A stretch of 64,000 nucleotides of DNA from an uncultured Shewanella sp. (GCF_947497935.1 NZ_CANMIO010000012.1:62001-126000), one strand, 5' to 3'; positions 34,487-46,741 are shown, counted from the first letter of the stretch. Notes: generated by a model from the sequence alone, not told the origin. Numbers and translations: made by a program.

Positions 34487-35863
34487 ATGATTAGTGTATT
34501 CGACATGTTCAAAATCGGCATCGGGCCGTCAAGTTCTCATACTGTAGGTCCAATGAAAGCGGGTAACGTTTTTATTGAGCAATTACAGCAGTTAAATATT
34601 CTCGACAGCGTTGATGAATTACGTTCAGAGCTGTTTGGCTCGTTAGGGCAAACGGGTGTAGGGCACGGCACTGGCAAGGCCGTCATTTTAGGGCTTATGG
34701 GAGAGGCACCTGAAACAGTAGACACTGACAGCATTGATGGCATTTTAGAGCAAGTAAAAAACACCGGGCAGCTAACACTTGCAAGCGGACGTGAAGTGCT
34801 CTTTACCCGCGCAGACGGCATCACTTACCACAGACGTAAAAGCCTTCCTGCTCATGCCAATGCCATGACTTTATATGCCTATAAGGACGGTGAATGCATT
34901 TATGAGCGCACCTATTACTCTGTAGGTGGTGGCTTCATTCTCGATGAAGATGAAATTAAAGCACAAGATGCATCACCAGCTGCACCGATAAAATCCGCAC
35001 CTTTTGATTTTGACTCGGCACAACAACTGCTTGAGCTCTGTACTGAAAACGGTTTCAGTATTTCATCACTCATGATGATGAATGAACTCAGCATTGCCAA
35101 CGCCGACGAGATCAATGATCAATTGTGGCAAATTTGGCAAACCATGAAGACCTGTGTCGAACGCGGTTACCAAAAAGAAGGGATCCTTCCCGGTGGCCTG
35201 AAACTTCGACGCCGTGCTCCTTCGCTACATCGCCGTTTAAAAGCCGAAGGCAAGAACTGCGTTGACCCGCTAACGGCTATGGATTGGGTCGATCTATTTG
35301 CCCTTTCTGTGAACGAGCAAAATGCTGCTGGCGACCGTGTTGTTACTGCACCGACTAACGGCGCGGCGGGGATCATTCCTGCAGTACTATGTTATTACGA
35401 TATGTTCGTTCAAGAAGTCGACCAAGATGTTTGTAGTCGCTATCTACTCACTGCAGCAGCCATTGGTATTCTTTATAAGAAGAATGCTTCTATCTCTGGC
35501 GCTGAAGTAGGCTGTCAGGGTGAGGTTGGTGTAGCGTGCTCTATGGCAGCTGCAGCACTGACCGAAATCATGGGCGGCACGGTTGAGCATGTTGAGAATG
35601 CAGCTGAAATCGGCATGGAACATAACCTAGGCTTAACCTGTGACCCTGTAGGCGGCCTTGTACAAGTTCCTTGTATTGAGCGTAACGCTATGGGAGCGGT
35701 AAAAGCGATTAACGCCTCACGCATGGCAATGCGTGGCGATGGTAACCATAAAGTCTCACTCGATAAGGTGATTAAGACCATGATGGATACCGGTAAAGAT
35801 ATGCGCAGTAAGTATAAAGAGACTGCCAAAGGTGGTCTTGCTGTGAATATTGTAGAGTGTTAA
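34487..35863 (+). CDS. sdaA: L-serine ammonia-lyase (iron-sulfur type)
   Basis: 458 residues, the length of bacterial one-subunit L-serine dehydratases. It begins MISVFDMFKIGIGPSSSHTVGPMKAG, the serine-binding SSSHT motif, and has the Fe-S ligand cysteines in the C-terminal half (GCQGEVGVACS, LTCDPVGGLVQVPC) and the conserved GGNAxxS-like segment. It converts L-serine to pyruvate and ammonia in the cytoplasm. A terminator lies about 50 bp downstream. Whether it is the SdaA or SdaB paralogue cannot be decided without comparing family members; the symbol is for the family. Confidence 0.9.
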   Translation: MISVFDMFKIGIGPSSSHTVGPMKAGNVFIEQLQQLNILDSVDELRSELFGSLGQTGVGHGTGKAVILGLMGEAPETVDTDSIDGILEQVKNTGQLTLASGREVLFTRADGITYHRRKSLPAHANAMTLYAYKDGECIYERTYYSVGGGFILDEDEIKAQDASPAAPIKSAPFDFDSAQQLLELCTENGFSISSLMMMNELSIANADEINDQLWQIWQTMKTCVERGYQKEGILPGGLKLRRRAPSLHRRLKAEGKNCVDPLTAMDWVDLFALSVNEQNAAGDRVVTAPTNGAAGIIPAVLCYYDMFVQEVDQDVCSRYLLTAAAIGILYKKNASISGAEVGCQGEVGVACSMAAAALTEIMGGTVEHVENAAEIGMEHNLGLTCDPVGGLVQVPCIERNAMGAVKAINASRMAMRGDGNHKVSLDKVIKTMMDTGKDMRSKYKETAKGGLAVNIVEC

Positions 35864-35910
35864 TCACTCGTTTTTGTTTTCTTCGCTGCCAAAGCTTTTA
35901 AACATAAAAA

Positions 35911-35930
35911 AACCTCGCAATCGCGAGGTT
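35911..35930. terminator. bidirectional terminator between sdaA and cysB
   Basis: AACCTCGC and GCGAGGTT form a perfect 8-bp stem with a 4-nt loop, with A- and T-runs on either side; the convergent genes end 48 and 25 bp away. Confidence 0.88.
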
Positions 35931-35954
35931 TTTTTTATGGTTTAAAGTGAGAGA

Positions 35955-37004
<1,050 letters not shown>

Positions 37005-37052
37005 TTATAGTACAACGCCATAATTAAATCAAATGGAATATAGCACAATAGT

Positions 37053-37072
37053 TAATCTCTGCGAAGAGATTA
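37053..37072. promoter_or_regulatory. 8-bp perfect dyad between cysB and the divergent gene
   Basis: TAATCTCT and AGAGATTA are exact complements with a 4-nt spacer. It lies about 120 bp from the cysB start and 84 bp from the divergent gene start. It could be an operator for either gene. Confidence 0.4.
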
Positions 37073-37155
37073 TAGAGAATGCATGATGAAGATTACTACC
37101 CTAGAATATTGATTTATAGTAGCATTAGTTGAATTGTACACTTATTGGTTTTGCT

Positions 37156-37932
37156 ATGATATTTGCATCAGTCTTGATCTTACTCGGCACCTTATTACTC
37201 TTGGTGATCGTAATTAGCATCATTCAGCAACATAAAGCGCGTATCGAGTCTGAACGACGTAGCGAACTGGCACGTCATCGCGCAGTAATAGATGAAACTG
37301 AGGAAGTGTTGTCCAATACCGGGCTCATCCCTTGCTCTTCGAGTATCATTCTTGTTCTTTATCGAAGAGTTGAAGATGCATTGACTAGTGCACTGCCGCT
37401 TGCTCGTAACCAAAGTAGCGATTATGAACGTCGTTTAATTGATTTACGTGGCCAGATCCAATCGCTTCAGGCTGCACCTAAGCCTGCTGCAGCTATCGAA
37501 CAATTTCGCTTACCAGACAGTGACCGTCAAATATTGACTCTGGTACAGACACTTAAAAAGATGAAAGCGATTCTTCGCGCCGAACATAATAAGGGCAAAG
37601 TTGAACCAAGCGTTTTTAGTCAAGAAGAGCAGCGCATCGATAGCCTACAGTTACGTATCAACGTAGATTCGATGCTGGGCAGAGGAAGAGCGGCCTGCTT
37701 TATGAAGCAGTATGGTTCAGCCAAACAGATGGTCACTAAGGCCTTAGCAACCCTACATACGATTAAGGCACAGACTCCAAATGATCCGTTTATCGGTCGT
37801 AAAGTAGAAGAAGCCAAGGCGATGCTTGAAGAGATCACTGGCGCTCAGAAATCGGCTCAACCTGTCTCTATCAGAACCAAAGAAGATGACGATGATATCG
37901 ATGTCTTGTTCCAGCCTAAGAAGAAATGGTAA
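37156..37932 (+). CDS. membrane-anchored hypothetical protein
   Basis: About 258 residues from the ATG at 37156; an earlier TTG frame start at 37129 adds nine residues. One N-terminal transmembrane helix (about 2-25, MIFASVLILLGTLLLLVIVI) is followed by a basic segment (QQHKARIESERRSELARHR) and then a largely helical cytoplasmic domain with TPR-like content (MLGRGRAACFMKQYGSAKQMVTKALATL) near residues 175-205, ending in an acidic Asp/Glu run and KKKW. No named family. It lies between divergent cysB and convergent topA. Confidence 0.7.
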   Translation: MIFASVLILLGTLLLLVIVISIIQQHKARIESERRSELARHRAVIDETEEVLSNTGLIPCSSSIILVLYRRVEDALTSALPLARNQSSDYERRLIDLRGQIQSLQAAPKPAAAIEQFRLPDSDRQILTLVQTLKKMKAILRAEHNKGKVEPSVFSQEEQRIDSLQLRINVDSMLGRGRAACFMKQYGSAKQMVTKALATLHTIKAQTPNDPFIGRKVEEAKAMLEEITGAQKSAQPVSIRTKEDDDDIDVLFQPKKKW

Positions 37933-38050
37933 TTCAAAAGCTTATGTTTGATTTAAGTGCCCAACGGAACACCTTTACTAAGCAATTTTAATGTCACGTT
38001 ACTAATAAACAGTGACGAATGAACAGTTACTGGCACTTAAGATGAACACA

Positions 38051-38080
38051 AAAAAAGCCCCGCTGATCCGGGGCTTTTTT
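38051..38080. terminator. bidirectional terminator between the hypothetical gene and topA
   Basis: AAAAAAGCCCCG and CGGGGCTTTTTT form a perfect 12-bp stem, 119 bp after the hypothetical gene and 28 bp after the topA stop. Confidence 0.9.
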
Positions 38081-38107
38081 ATGACTTCTTATCGCGCTTT
38101 AAACCAA

Positions 38108-40798
38108 TTACTCGGCTTTGGTCGCCTTAGCTTTTGGTTTGGCTTTAGGTTTTGCTTTGGCCTTCGGCTTTGGCTTAGCTTTTGCCTCAGTCACCCACTT
38201 GCCATCAACATACTTTGATGTCCAGCCAGTCGCCTTACCATCAACATCAGTTGCAACGTACTGCTCTTTAGTCTTACGGCTAAAGCGTACAGACGCAAGA
38301 TTACCATCATCATCAGCCACTGGCGCGTCGGCTAGGTATTGATACTTAGGCCATAACAGATCACGGTACTTAACAAGCTCTTCCACTAATGGACCACGAG
38401 TCTCTCGTGATTTAGGGAAGGTACTCGCTGCTAGGAAGATCCCCGCTGCACCGTCTCTTAATACGAAATATGCATCAGACTTGGTACACTTAAGCTCAGG
38501 TAAGTGAATTGGGTCTTCTTTTGGCGGCGCAGCTTCGCCACTCTTAAGCAGCTTACGCGTGTTCTTACACTCAGAGTTTGTACAACCAAAGTACTTACCG
38601 AAACGACCGTTCTTAAGTTCCATATCGTTTCCACAACGATCACACTCAATAATCGGTCCTTCGTAACCTTTGATCTTAAACTGACCCGCTTCAACCTCAT
38701 ATCCATTACACGTTGGGTTATTACCACATACGTGTAACTTACGGGTTTCATCGATTAGGTAACTATCCATGGCAGTGCCACAAATGCCACAACGATGCTT
38801 AGCACGTAGGGCTTCTGTTTCAGCGTCTTCACCGCTACTCACAGCCTCTTCACCAGGCGTTAAGTTCAACGTTGTTTTACAACGCTCCTTTGGCGGTAGT
38901 GCATAACCAGAACAACCTAAGAATACACCTGTCGTACCGGTACGAATGCCCATCGGGCGTCCACAGGTTGGACACTTGATGTCATCGGTGATCACCATTT
39001 CGTTCGGGCGCATACCACCCTCTTCCGGTGGTAATTCTGCAACTTCTAATTGCTTAGTGAAGTCTTTATAGAAACCATCGAGTACTTTTTTCCACTCAAG
39101 CTTACCTTGAGCAACATCATCTAATGTTTGCTCCATGCTTGCAGTGAAGTCGTAACTCATTAGATCTTCAAAGCTACCCACTAAGCTATCACTAACGATT
39201 TCACCCATTTTTTCAGCGAAGAAACGACGGTTATCAACTTTCACATAACCACGGTCTTGAATAGTTGAAATAATCGTAGCGTAAGTAGACGGACGGCCAA
39301 TACCACGCTTTTCTAATTCTTTAACTAGAGAGGCTTCGCTGTAACGCGCTGGCGGCTTAGTAAAATGCTGCTTAGGCTGTAACTCTTGCAGCGTAACGGC
39401 ATCACCTTGTGCCACGTATGGCAATGTGTTGTCTTCTTCGTTTTTCTTCTTAATGGCAGTCTGAACGCGAGTCCAACCATCGAAACGAAGAGTACGACCC
39501 GTTGCTTTAAGCTCGTAATCACCTGCTTGTACAGTCAGGCGAGTCGCATCATATTTTGCAGGAGTCATCTGACAAGAGACAAACTGACGCCAAATGAGCT
39601 CGTATAGACGCTGTGCGTCACGCTCCATGTCTGATAGAGACGCAGCACTCACTTTCACATTTGAAGGACGGATCGCTTCGTGAGCCTCTTGTGCGCCTTC
39701 TTTACTGCCATAACGAATAGGTGATTCAGGTAGGTACTTGTCACCATATTCGTTGCCAATCATCTCACGTACGCTATCGAGTGCTTCTTGGCTTAAGTTG
39801 GTCGAGTCGGTACGCATATAGGTAATGTGGCCCGCTTCATATAAGCGCTGCGCCATCATCATGGTCTTCTTAACACCAAAGCCTAAGCGAGTACTCGCTG
39901 CTTGCTGTAACGTCGATGTAATATAAGGTGCCGATGGTTTGCTTGACGTTGCTCTGTCTTCACGAGCAGCAACCACGAAGCTAGACTGAGATAACTGACT
40001 AACCGCAGTTTGTGCTTCAGTTTCATTAACAGGATTAAACGCCTTACCTTGGAATTTAACCACCTGCATTTTTAGCAAGTCGTCGGTTAAGGTGTTGAGC
40101 TCAGCGTGAACATCCCAGAACTCTTCTGGAACGAAGGCTTTAATTTCGCTTTCGCGTTCAACCACAAGGCGAACAGCAACAGACTGTACACGCCCAGCAG
40201 ATAGACCACGGGCAACCTTCTTCCACAATAGTGGAGAAGCCATAAAGCCAACAACACGGTCTAAGAAGCGACGCGCCTGTTGTGCATTGACCATATTGGT
40301 ATCGAGCACCGATGGCTGGCTAAATGCGTCTTGAATCGCGGTCTTGGTAATTTCGTTAAATACCACTCGCTGATAACGAGACTCATCGCCACCTATCACT
40401 TGTTGTAGATGCCAAGCAATCGCTTCTCCCTCTCTATCCAAATCGGTTGCGAGATAGATATGGTCAGCAGATGCTGCCAGAGTTTGGAGTTCCTTAACGA
40501 CTTTCTCTTTGCCAGGTAAGGTTTGATACTTTGCTTTCCAGCCTTTTTCTGGATCGACCCCCATGCGCGCAACTAAAGCTTGCTTCGCTTTTAAACTCTT
40601 ATACTCAGCCTTCTCCTCTGGAGACATCTTTTTGACTTCAGCAGCTGTCTTACTGACAACTTTAGCGTCTGAACTCGATGATGTAGGCAGATCACGGATG
40701 TGACCTACACTCGACTTAACGATGAAATCTTTGCCTAGATATTTATTAATAGTCTTGGCTTTGGCCGGTGATTCGACGATTACTAGCGATTTACCCAT
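38108..40798 (-). CDS. topA: DNA topoisomerase I
   Basis: 896 residues (E. coli 865). The TOPRIM domain starts at [20 protein letters not shown] (2-21); the active-site Tyr lies in [14 protein letters not shown] at about 324. Four C4 zinc-ribbon-like blocks occupy the C-terminal part (CPTCGRPMG with C...[17 protein letters not shown] with CTNSEC), and the last 30 residues are a repetitive Lys/Ala/Pro tail of positive charge. It relaxes negative supercoils behind RNA polymerase. Monocistronic. Confidence 0.96.
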   Translation of the reverse strand: MGKSLVIVESPAKAKTINKYLGKDFIVKSSVGHIRDLPTSSSSDAKVVSKTAAEVKKMSPEEKAEYKSLKAKQALVARMGVDPEKGWKAKYQTLPGKEKVVKELQTLAASADHIYLATDLDREGEAIAWHLQQVIGGDESRYQRVVFNEITKTAIQDAFSQPSVLDTNMVNAQQARRFLDRVVGFMASPLLWKKVARGLSAGRVQSVAVRLVVERESEIKAFVPEEFWDVHAELNTLTDDLLKMQVVKFQGKAFNPVNETEAQTAVSQLSQSSFVVAAREDRATSSKPSAPYITSTLQQAASTRLGFGVKKTMMMAQRLYEAGHITYMRTDSTNLSQEALDSVREMIGNEYGDKYLPESPIRYGSKEGAQEAHEAIRPSNVKVSAASLSDMERDAQRLYELIWRQFVSCQMTPAKYDATRLTVQAGDYELKATGRTLRFDGWTRVQTAIKKKNEEDNTLPYVAQGDAVTLQELQPKQHFTKPPARYSEASLVKELEKRGIGRPSTYATIISTIQDRGYVKVDNRRFFAEKMGEIVSDSLVGSFEDLMSYDFTASMEQTLDDVAQGKLEWKKVLDGFYKDFTKQLEVAELPPEEGGMRPNEMVITDDIKCPTCGRPMGIRTGTTGVFLGCSGYALPPKERCKTTLNLTPGEEAVSSGEDAETEALRAKHRCGICGTAMDSYLIDETRKLHVCGNNPTCNGYEVEAGQFKIKGYEGPIIECDRCGNDMELKNGRFGKYFGCTNSECKNTRKLLKSGEAAPPKEDPIHLPELKCTKSDAYFVLRDGAAGIFLAASTFPKSRETRGPLVEELVKYRDLLWPKYQYLADAPVADDDGNLASVRFSRKTKEQYVATDVDGKATGWTSKYVDGKWVTEAKAKPKPKAKAKPKAKPKAKATKAE

Positions 40799-41134
40799 AG
40801 ATTAATTTGCGCCAACGAGTCTCAAAAATCGGAAAATTGGCTCCATATATAGAGGGTTGTGTACAGAGTTTCAAGCTAATCCCTCTTTTATTTGTACTGG
40901 AGTATCAATTTTTAACCATTTTTGAAATAAATGTGAAAAAAATTAGTGCGTATTTAAAAACTAATATTTCATTATTAGTCATCAAGCAAGTCATAGTTGT
41001 GCATTTCGATTCAAATTCAGTGTTTTTGTCAATTTAAACTCGCTTGTGCGGCACTGTCGCTTAAGTATACTGGCCATAATAATTACAACTCAGAAAAGAT
41101 ATCACAACCTGAGCTACCCTTAAGGAAAACAAGA
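40799..41134. other. intergenic region upstream of topA and astB
   Basis: 336 bp with presumed divergent promoters. AT-rich with no strong dyad. The open frames here have no family features. Confidence 0.4.
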
Positions 41135-42472
41135 ATGAAGCATTTTGAAGCGAATTTCGACGGACTCGTTGGGCCAACGCACAATTACGCTGGTTTATCA
41201 TTTGGTAACGTCGCCTCATTAAATAACGCCGCTGCGACCTCAAGCCCAAAAGATGCTGCTAAACAAGGGCTCAAAAAAGCAAAAGCGCTAGCCGATCTCG
41301 GTTTAGTTCAAGGCATGCTTGCCCCTCAAGAGCGCCCAGACTTACACACACTTCGTAGAATTGGTTTTTCAGGCACAGATGCTGAAATCCTCAACAAAGC
41401 AGCGAAAGAAGCTCCTGCGCTTCTACGTGCATGCTGCAGTGCATCAAGCATGTGGACAGCTAATGCTGCAACCGTATCTCCTAGTGCTGACACCCATGAT
41501 GGTAAATTGCACTTTACCCCAGCTAATCTTGTCGACAAATTACACCGCAGTATTGAACCTACGACGACGGGTAACATACTTCAAGCTACGTTTAACGATA
41601 GCCGTTATTTCAAACATCACCAACATCTTCCAGAACATAGCAGCTTTGGTGATGAAGGTGCAGCTAACCATACCCGTCTTTGCAGTGAATATGGACATGC
41701 CGGTGTTGAGCTATTTGTCTATGGCCAAGAAGCCACAAATCCATCAGCGCCAAAGCCGCAAAAATTTCCAGCACGCCAAACTCTCGAGGCCTCACAAGCG
41801 GTTGCGCGTCTACACCAATTAGATGATGACGGCACAGTCTACATTCAGCAAAACCCTGATGTCATTGACCAAGGCGTATTCCATAACGATGTGATTGCTG
41901 TTGGTAACCAAAATGTGCTCTTCTACCATGAGCAAGCCTTTTTAAACACTCAGGCAAAACTGACTGAAATCAAAAACAAGTTTGGTGACTCGGCCCTACA
42001 CTTCATAGAGGTTCCTACCTCTAAGGTGGCGATTCAAGATGCTGTGAAAAGCTACCTATTTAATACTCAAGTTGTGACCTTGCCTTCTGGTGAGATGGCA
42101 ATTATTGCGCCGACAAACTGCCAAGAAAATCCAGCGGTATTTGCTTATTTAAATGAGTTGGTGACACTCGATACGCCAATTAAGCAAGTGCTCTACTTCG
42201 ATGTTAAGCAGAGCATGCAAAATGGCGGTGGTCCAGCATGTTTGCGTTTACGTGTTGCAATGAACCAAAATGAAGTTGCCGCGGTAAACCAACATACATT
42301 AATGAACGACGCGCTGTTTACTCGCTTAAACCTGTGGGTAGATAAACATTACCGTGATCGTTTGTTAGTTGAAGACTTAGCCGACCCGCAACTTATTATC
42401 GAGTCACGTACCGCCCTCGATGAGCTGACGCAAATTATGAAGCTAGGTAGCGTTTATCAGTTCCAAAGATAA
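41135..42472 (+). CDS. astB: N-succinylarginine dihydrolase
   Basis: 445 residues from the ATG at 41135 (SD AAGGA nine bases upstream); the N-terminus [21 protein letters not shown] matches AstB, whereas the 46 residues upstream in frame do not. Conserved blocks include [12 protein letters not shown]-type [26 protein letters not shown] with the catalytic His, and [12 protein letters not shown] with the catalytic Cys. It removes two ammonia molecules and CO2 from N2-succinylarginine in the ammonia-producing arginine catabolic pathway. The other ast genes are not in the window. Confidence 0.93.
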   Translation: MKHFEANFDGLVGPTHNYAGLSFGNVASLNNAAATSSPKDAAKQGLKKAKALADLGLVQGMLAPQERPDLHTLRRIGFSGTDAEILNKAAKEAPALLRACCSASSMWTANAATVSPSADTHDGKLHFTPANLVDKLHRSIEPTTTGNILQATFNDSRYFKHHQHLPEHSSFGDEGAANHTRLCSEYGHAGVELFVYGQEATNPSAPKPQKFPARQTLEASQAVARLHQLDDDGTVYIQQNPDVIDQGVFHNDVIAVGNQNVLFYHEQAFLNTQAKLTEIKNKFGDSALHFIEVPTSKVAIQDAVKSYLFNTQVVTLPSGEMAIIAPTNCQENPAVFAYLNELVTLDTPIKQVLYFDVKQSMQNGGGPACLRLRVAMNQNEVAAVNQHTLMNDALFTRLNLWVDKHYRDRLLVEDLADPQLIIESRTALDELTQIMKLGSVYQFQR

Positions 42473-42499
42473 GATTATTTCTCTTTTATAGTAGACATA

Positions 42500-42526
42500 A
42501 AAAAACCACATTTACGGTGGTTTTTT
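42500..42526 (+). terminator. terminator of astB
   Basis: AAAAACCAC pairs with GTGGTTTTT around a 7-nt loop, starting about 28 bp after the astB stop and followed by a T-run. Two genes meet here convergently, so it probably works on both strands. Confidence 0.75.
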
Positions 42527-42705
42527 TTATGACTTTACAACTGCTCACTCCATTTCCCGCAGAAACAGCCTCCTTATTTAGCAAGCTATTTGGTAAACAT
42601 TTCACCTGTGTTTTTAAGTTAGGCATCGCTTAATCGCCAACAGAGATGCCATTGCGATAGCGACATCTATTTTGAAGCCCAACTGATAGAACTTGTTCTC
42701 AGATG

Positions 42706-42735
42706 AAAAAAGCCCTGCTATCGCAAGGCTTTTTA
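42706..42735 (-). terminator. terminator of the Ig-like lipoprotein gene
   Basis: An A/T-flanked stem (AAAAAGCC with GGCTTTTT, plus TGC/GCA) lies about 40 bp after the lipoprotein gene stop. The 42527-42705 stretch before it contains nothing recognisable. Confidence 0.65.
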
Positions 42736-42772
42736 GTTAGAGCTTATACTCACAAATATCGGTAACTATCCA

Positions 42773-45196
42773 TTAATGAATAGTCATTGGTATCGTCGCA
42801 ATCAGAGTTAAATCGCCTTTTGGCGTAACAGCTTCTATCACTAGCGTGCCGGATTCAGGCTCATCAGCACCTTTAATCACAACACTGTACGACAAGGCAC
42901 CATTTTTATTAGTCGAAGCAACAGTAAATGTGCCATTGCTTGCCAAACTGCCAACTGATGGCTTGAAGGTCAAAGTGGTACCAGATGGTAAAGGCTGGTT
43001 GTGTAAATCACTGACGATAATCGATACGCCACCTGTCGATTTACCAAAAATATCGAGCGTATTATTATCGTTTAGGCCATCACATGAATCGTCTTCACCT
43101 GGCTTATCAATACAGCTATCAGAAATGACAGGAGTCGATGAATAAGCATCACTGCCAGCCATCACGATAACAGCACTGGCTCTAACGTTTAATGATTTAC
43201 TTGTCATTGAACAGCCAGAGTGCGCTGTACCATTGGCATCAAGTGCACATAAACTACCGTTATATAGACCATCGGCACCATCGAATACACTATTATTATT
43301 GAAGTCAGCGAATGTTTCTAAATCACCGCCGTCTTCACCAGCTGTTTCTGGGTTATAAACGCTGTCTTCGTTATGATCGACAAATGCTTCAGCCAGATCA
43401 TAGCTATTACCTGAAACGTTTGGCTTGTTTTCAAAGTCGGAAACTTCGGCTGCATCAAAACGTCCATTACCATTGGTATCAGGGAATGATTCTTCACCAA
43501 TAGCGGTAGCAAGAATAGTGACGCGACCACCATAGGGCTGGCCCAACTTTGGTGATTCAGAAGGAGCACTATCGAGTATTGCCCCAGTAGGTCTTGGGTT
43601 TTGGCTGGTCCACTTTACTGAACAAACGCCGTTTAACGTTACACAAGATGGGTCGATTGAGCCGCCTTCTGTCGTGAACGATACCGCCGTTCCATCTGGT
43701 ACAGGGTTATTAAAGGCATCCGCAAGCCTTGCGGTTACATTAACTACAGTCCCATCATAATCCCAGCCTTCAGGGCTCGCATTATCAACTGATAAAGAGA
43801 AACTGTCTTGATCTGGCAAACCTGTTGAAATCACGAGCAAGTTTGACTGACTGGATATTTCAGGTGTTTTACCATCAACAACGGCAGTCACTCTTACCGA
43901 GGTTGCCACTGTCCCTGAGTTAACCACGGTTTGAGCGATACCATTTGCATCAGTTTTTGCGTTATCAGGGCTAAGTTCAATTCCACCGGCTTCAGTGTTT
44001 AGAGAGAAGTTTACTAGCTGGTTAGTAACAGGAGTGCCATTACTATCCAGTACTTTAAATTTAACTGTTGATGCTTCAGAACCACCAGTGCCTTTCAAAC
44101 GAATACTTTCAGGTAATGCTTCAACAAAATAGATACTACCGACGCTTGCAGGTAATACAGTCAACTTAGCTGACGCCGTTAATGCTTTACCGCCTACATT
44201 AGCACTAACGTTAACTGTATCTTCCCCAACACAACCTTTTGCAAGATACGTACTGGTCGCAACCCCATTAACGGCAATAACAGGTGAGCTAATTTCAGCT
44301 TCAGGAGATGCTTTAGCTGAGCAGATAGATGAAAACATTACTTCAGCAGGTTCAGTGAACAACTTGCCTTGATCATCTTGCAAAGTCACAGAAATGCTCG
44401 ACGTACCACCTGCAGATACACTGACAGGGGTAATTGACGCCACACCAGACTCAAACGGTGTACCACTTCCCATGAGGACGTTGGTTGCCCCAATAGTAAA
44501 TGCTAAATTAGCGCTTTCACCTGATAATAACGTAACAATTGCATTAGCGGCCCCTGGTTCTGCGCCCGCTAGGATTTGTACCCTTGCTTTTCCATCTTCA
44601 GTAACTGCGGTGTTGATAGGGATCTCACCACGGCTTGTAGTGAAAGTCACAATGGTTTCTTTAGAAAGTCCAGTAACATTAGCAACTAAAAATCCAGGCG
44701 ATAAACTACTGATCCCTGATGTCGGCTCACCATTTTCATCCGTTAGCGTTATAGACACTGAAGGGCCATTTCCAGCATCACCACCGTCACCAACCATGGT
44801 CACATTAATACTTGCTGTTTCTCCAGTTGAGGTTTTAGCTGTAACTGTAGCGCCAGTATTAATAGAAGCAGTGCTTAAAGTAACAACGGCATTACCTTCA
44901 TTATCTGTAGAGACTTCACCAGTGGCAGGATCGAAAGAGCCATAGGTTGCATTATTTAATGAAAACGAGACTAACGTGCTAACCGCAGCCCCATTTGAAT
45001 CGGTCACCTTAGCTGTTATCTGTGCATTTTCTGCAACCGAAATAAGCGAATTGGTTGTGCTTAGCTCTATTGAAATCGTCGTTGGGTCCGGAGTACTTCC
45101 CCCATCCTCATCTTCAGAAATACTACCTCCACCACTACAACCAACGAGAAGAAATGACCATATAAAAGCAATAAAAATGCTATAAGCTGACTTCAT
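42773..45196 (-). CDS. large surface lipoprotein with tandem Ig-like (Big-1/invasin-type) domains
   Basis: 807 residues. The signal peptide ends in a lipobox LLVGC (Cys about residue 20), followed by a Gly/Ser/Asp-rich linker. The rest is built of repeats with the bacterial Ig-like pattern (ITAKVTDSNGAAVSTLVSFS, VSITLTDENGEPTSG, SVTLQDDQGK, KFKVLDSNGTPVTNQLVNF, TARLADAFNNPVPDGTAVSF), about six or seven copies. At about residues 565-640 three short Asp/Asn-rich motifs (DTNGNGRFD, DHNEDSVYN, DFNNNSVFDGAD) resemble dockerin/EF-hand-type Ca2+ loops. It is likely an outer-membrane-anchored adhesin or intimin-like protein. Monocistronic with its own terminator. Confidence 0.82.
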   Translation of the reverse strand: MKSAYSIFIAFIWSFLLVGCSGGGSISEDEDGGSTPDPTTISIELSTTNSLISVAENAQITAKVTDSNGAAVSTLVSFSLNNATYGSFDPATGEVSTDNEGNAVVTLSTASINTGATVTAKTSTGETASINVTMVGDGGDAGNGPSVSITLTDENGEPTSGISSLSPGFLVANVTGLSKETIVTFTTSRGEIPINTAVTEDGKARVQILAGAEPGAANAIVTLLSGESANLAFTIGATNVLMGSGTPFESGVASITPVSVSAGGTSSISVTLQDDQGKLFTEPAEVMFSSICSAKASPEAEISSPVIAVNGVATSTYLAKGCVGEDTVNVSANVGGKALTASAKLTVLPASVGSIYFVEALPESIRLKGTGGSEASTVKFKVLDSNGTPVTNQLVNFSLNTEAGGIELSPDNAKTDANGIAQTVVNSGTVATSVRVTAVVDGKTPEISSQSNLLVISTGLPDQDSFSLSVDNASPEGWDYDGTVVNVTARLADAFNNPVPDGTAVSFTTEGGSIDPSCVTLNGVCSVKWTSQNPRPTGAILDSAPSESPKLGQPYGGRVTILATAIGEESFPDTNGNGRFDAAEVSDFENKPNVSGNSYDLAEAFVDHNEDSVYNPETAGEDGGDLETFADFNNNSVFDGADGLYNGSLCALDANGTAHSGCSMTSKSLNVRASAVIVMAGSDAYSSTPVISDSCIDKPGEDDSCDGLNDNNTLDIFGKSTGGVSIIVSDLHNQPLPSGTTLTFKPSVGSLASNGTFTVASTNKNGALSYSVVIKGADEPESGTLVIEAVTPKGDLTLIATIPMTIH

Positions 45197-45412
45197 TGTC
45201 AGGCTCCCTGTTACTCAGATTATTATTTTTGATAACGCTTAGGTTACCCAGCACCCCACATTACACAATTTTCCCATAACTTTTCCACAATAAACATCTA
45301 TTTATTTGCAAGAACACGGCAAAACTTAACTTTTACCCCATTTCCTCGCTGTCACTTTCTTGCTAGGCTTTAGAACGCAAATTGAAAGCATAAAAATTAT
45401 ACAGGAAGCACT

Positions 45413-46741
45413 ATGTCTGCTACGAAAACCAAAAAACTCGGCCTCACGAGTAAGATTATTATCGGTATGTTTACCGGTATTATTCTCGGGCTGTTATTAC
45501 GCAATCTGTTTCCAGAGAGTGATTTTGTCAAAGAGTACATCACCGAGGGCTTTCTAAATGTCATCGGCACAATCTTTATTTCAAGTTTAAAAATGCTTGT
45601 TGTTCCCCTCGTATTTGTTTCATTAGTCTGTGGTACCTGCTCCTTAAGTGAACCTTCAAAAGTGGGTCGTTTAGGTGGTAAGACAATCGCGTTTTATCTA
45701 TTTACAACCGCGATAGCCCTTTCGATGGCGATTCTAATTGCTATTGCCGTTCATCCCGGCAATGCCAGCATGGTAACGGAGGGGATGCAGTTCGATGTTA
45801 AACAGGCGCCGAGTCTATCGGACGTCATCATCAACCTAGTACCGACTAACCCATTACACGCAATGAGTGAAGGCAACATGCTTCAGATCATCATCTTTGC
45901 GGTGATCTTCGGTTTTGCTATCTCGCATATCGGTGAGCGTGGTGCTCGCGTTGCTGCGCTGTTTAACGACCTTAACGAAGTGATCATGCGCGTTGTTACG
46001 TTGATCATGCAGCTTGCTCCTTACGGTGTTTTTGCTCTGATGGCAAAACTTGCGCTCACTCTGGGTATGGAAACCTTTGGCAGTGTCGTTAAATACTTCT
46101 TCGTGGTACTGGGTGTATTGCTTGTCCACGCGTTCGTTGTTTATCCAACACTACTTAAAGTGTTCTCTGGACTGAATCCATTCACCTTTATCCGCAAAAT
46201 CCGCGACGTACAGCTATTTGCTTTCAGCACCGCAAGCTCTAATGCCACATTACCTGTGACCATTGAGACTGCAGAGCACCGTATGGGTGTGGACAATAAA
46301 ATTGCCTCTTTCACCCTACCACTTGGTGCAACCATTAACATGGATGGCACCGCGATCATGCAAGGTGTGGCAACCGTATTTATTGCTCAGGTATTTGGTA
46401 TCGAACTGACCATCACCGATTACGCCATGGTTGTTGTTACGGCAACACTTGCTTCTATCGGTACGGCAGGTGTTCCAGGTGTGGGTCTTATCATGCTTGC
46501 CATGGTCCTTAACCAAGTCGGTCTGCCAGTTGAAGGTATCGCGCTGATTATCGGTGTCGATAGATTACTGGATATGGTACGAACTGCGGTTAACGTCACT
46601 GGTGATACCGTAGCGACAGTGGTGATTGCCAAGTCTGAAAACGAGTTTAATGAAGAGGTGTTCAACGATACTCAAGCGGGTAAAGTGGCTCCAGGTTTCA
46701 ACGCTCAAGTTCATGCTGAAGAGAATAAGTTAAATCGCTAA
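45413..46741 (+). CDS. dicarboxylate/amino acid:cation symporter (DAACS family)
   Basis: 442 residues with eight transmembrane segments and two re-entrant hairpins as in GltP/DctA transporters. Substrate-site motifs are visible: the serine-rich hairpin FSTASSNATLPVT near 270 and NMDGTAIMQGV near 310, typical of Na+- or H+-coupled uptake of glutamate, aspartate or C4-dicarboxylates. SD AGGAAG lies about five bases before the ATG. Flanked by a clear terminator, monocistronic. Which substrate is preferred cannot be told. Confidence 0.88.
   Translation: MSATKTKKLGLTSKIIIGMFTGIILGLLLRNLFPESDFVKEYITEGFLNVIGTIFISSLKMLVVPLVFVSLVCGTCSLSEPSKVGRLGGKTIAFYLFTTAIALSMAILIAIAVHPGNASMVTEGMQFDVKQAPSLSDVIINLVPTNPLHAMSEGNMLQIIIFAVIFGFAISHIGERGARVAALFNDLNEVIMRVVTLIMQLAPYGVFALMAKLALTLGMETFGSVVKYFFVVLGVLLVHAFVVYPTLLKVFSGLNPFTFIRKIRDVQLFAFSTASSNATLPVTIETAEHRMGVDNKIASFTLPLGATINMDGTAIMQGVATVFIAQVFGIELTITDYAMVVVTATLASIGTAGVPGVGLIMLAMVLNQVGLPVEGIALIIGVDRLLDMVRTAVNVTGDTVATVVIAKSENEFNEEVFNDTQAGKVAPGFNAQVHAEENKLNR

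Noticed and set aside
40807-41037. 76-codon ORF in the topA-astB gap
   Set aside because: AT-rich, low-complexity sequence in a promoter region; no supporting SD or motifs.
40981-41040. Possible arginine-repressor box upstream of astB (GATTCAAATTCAG)
   Set aside because: Only weak resemblance to a TGAAT/ATTCA dyad with wrong spacing.
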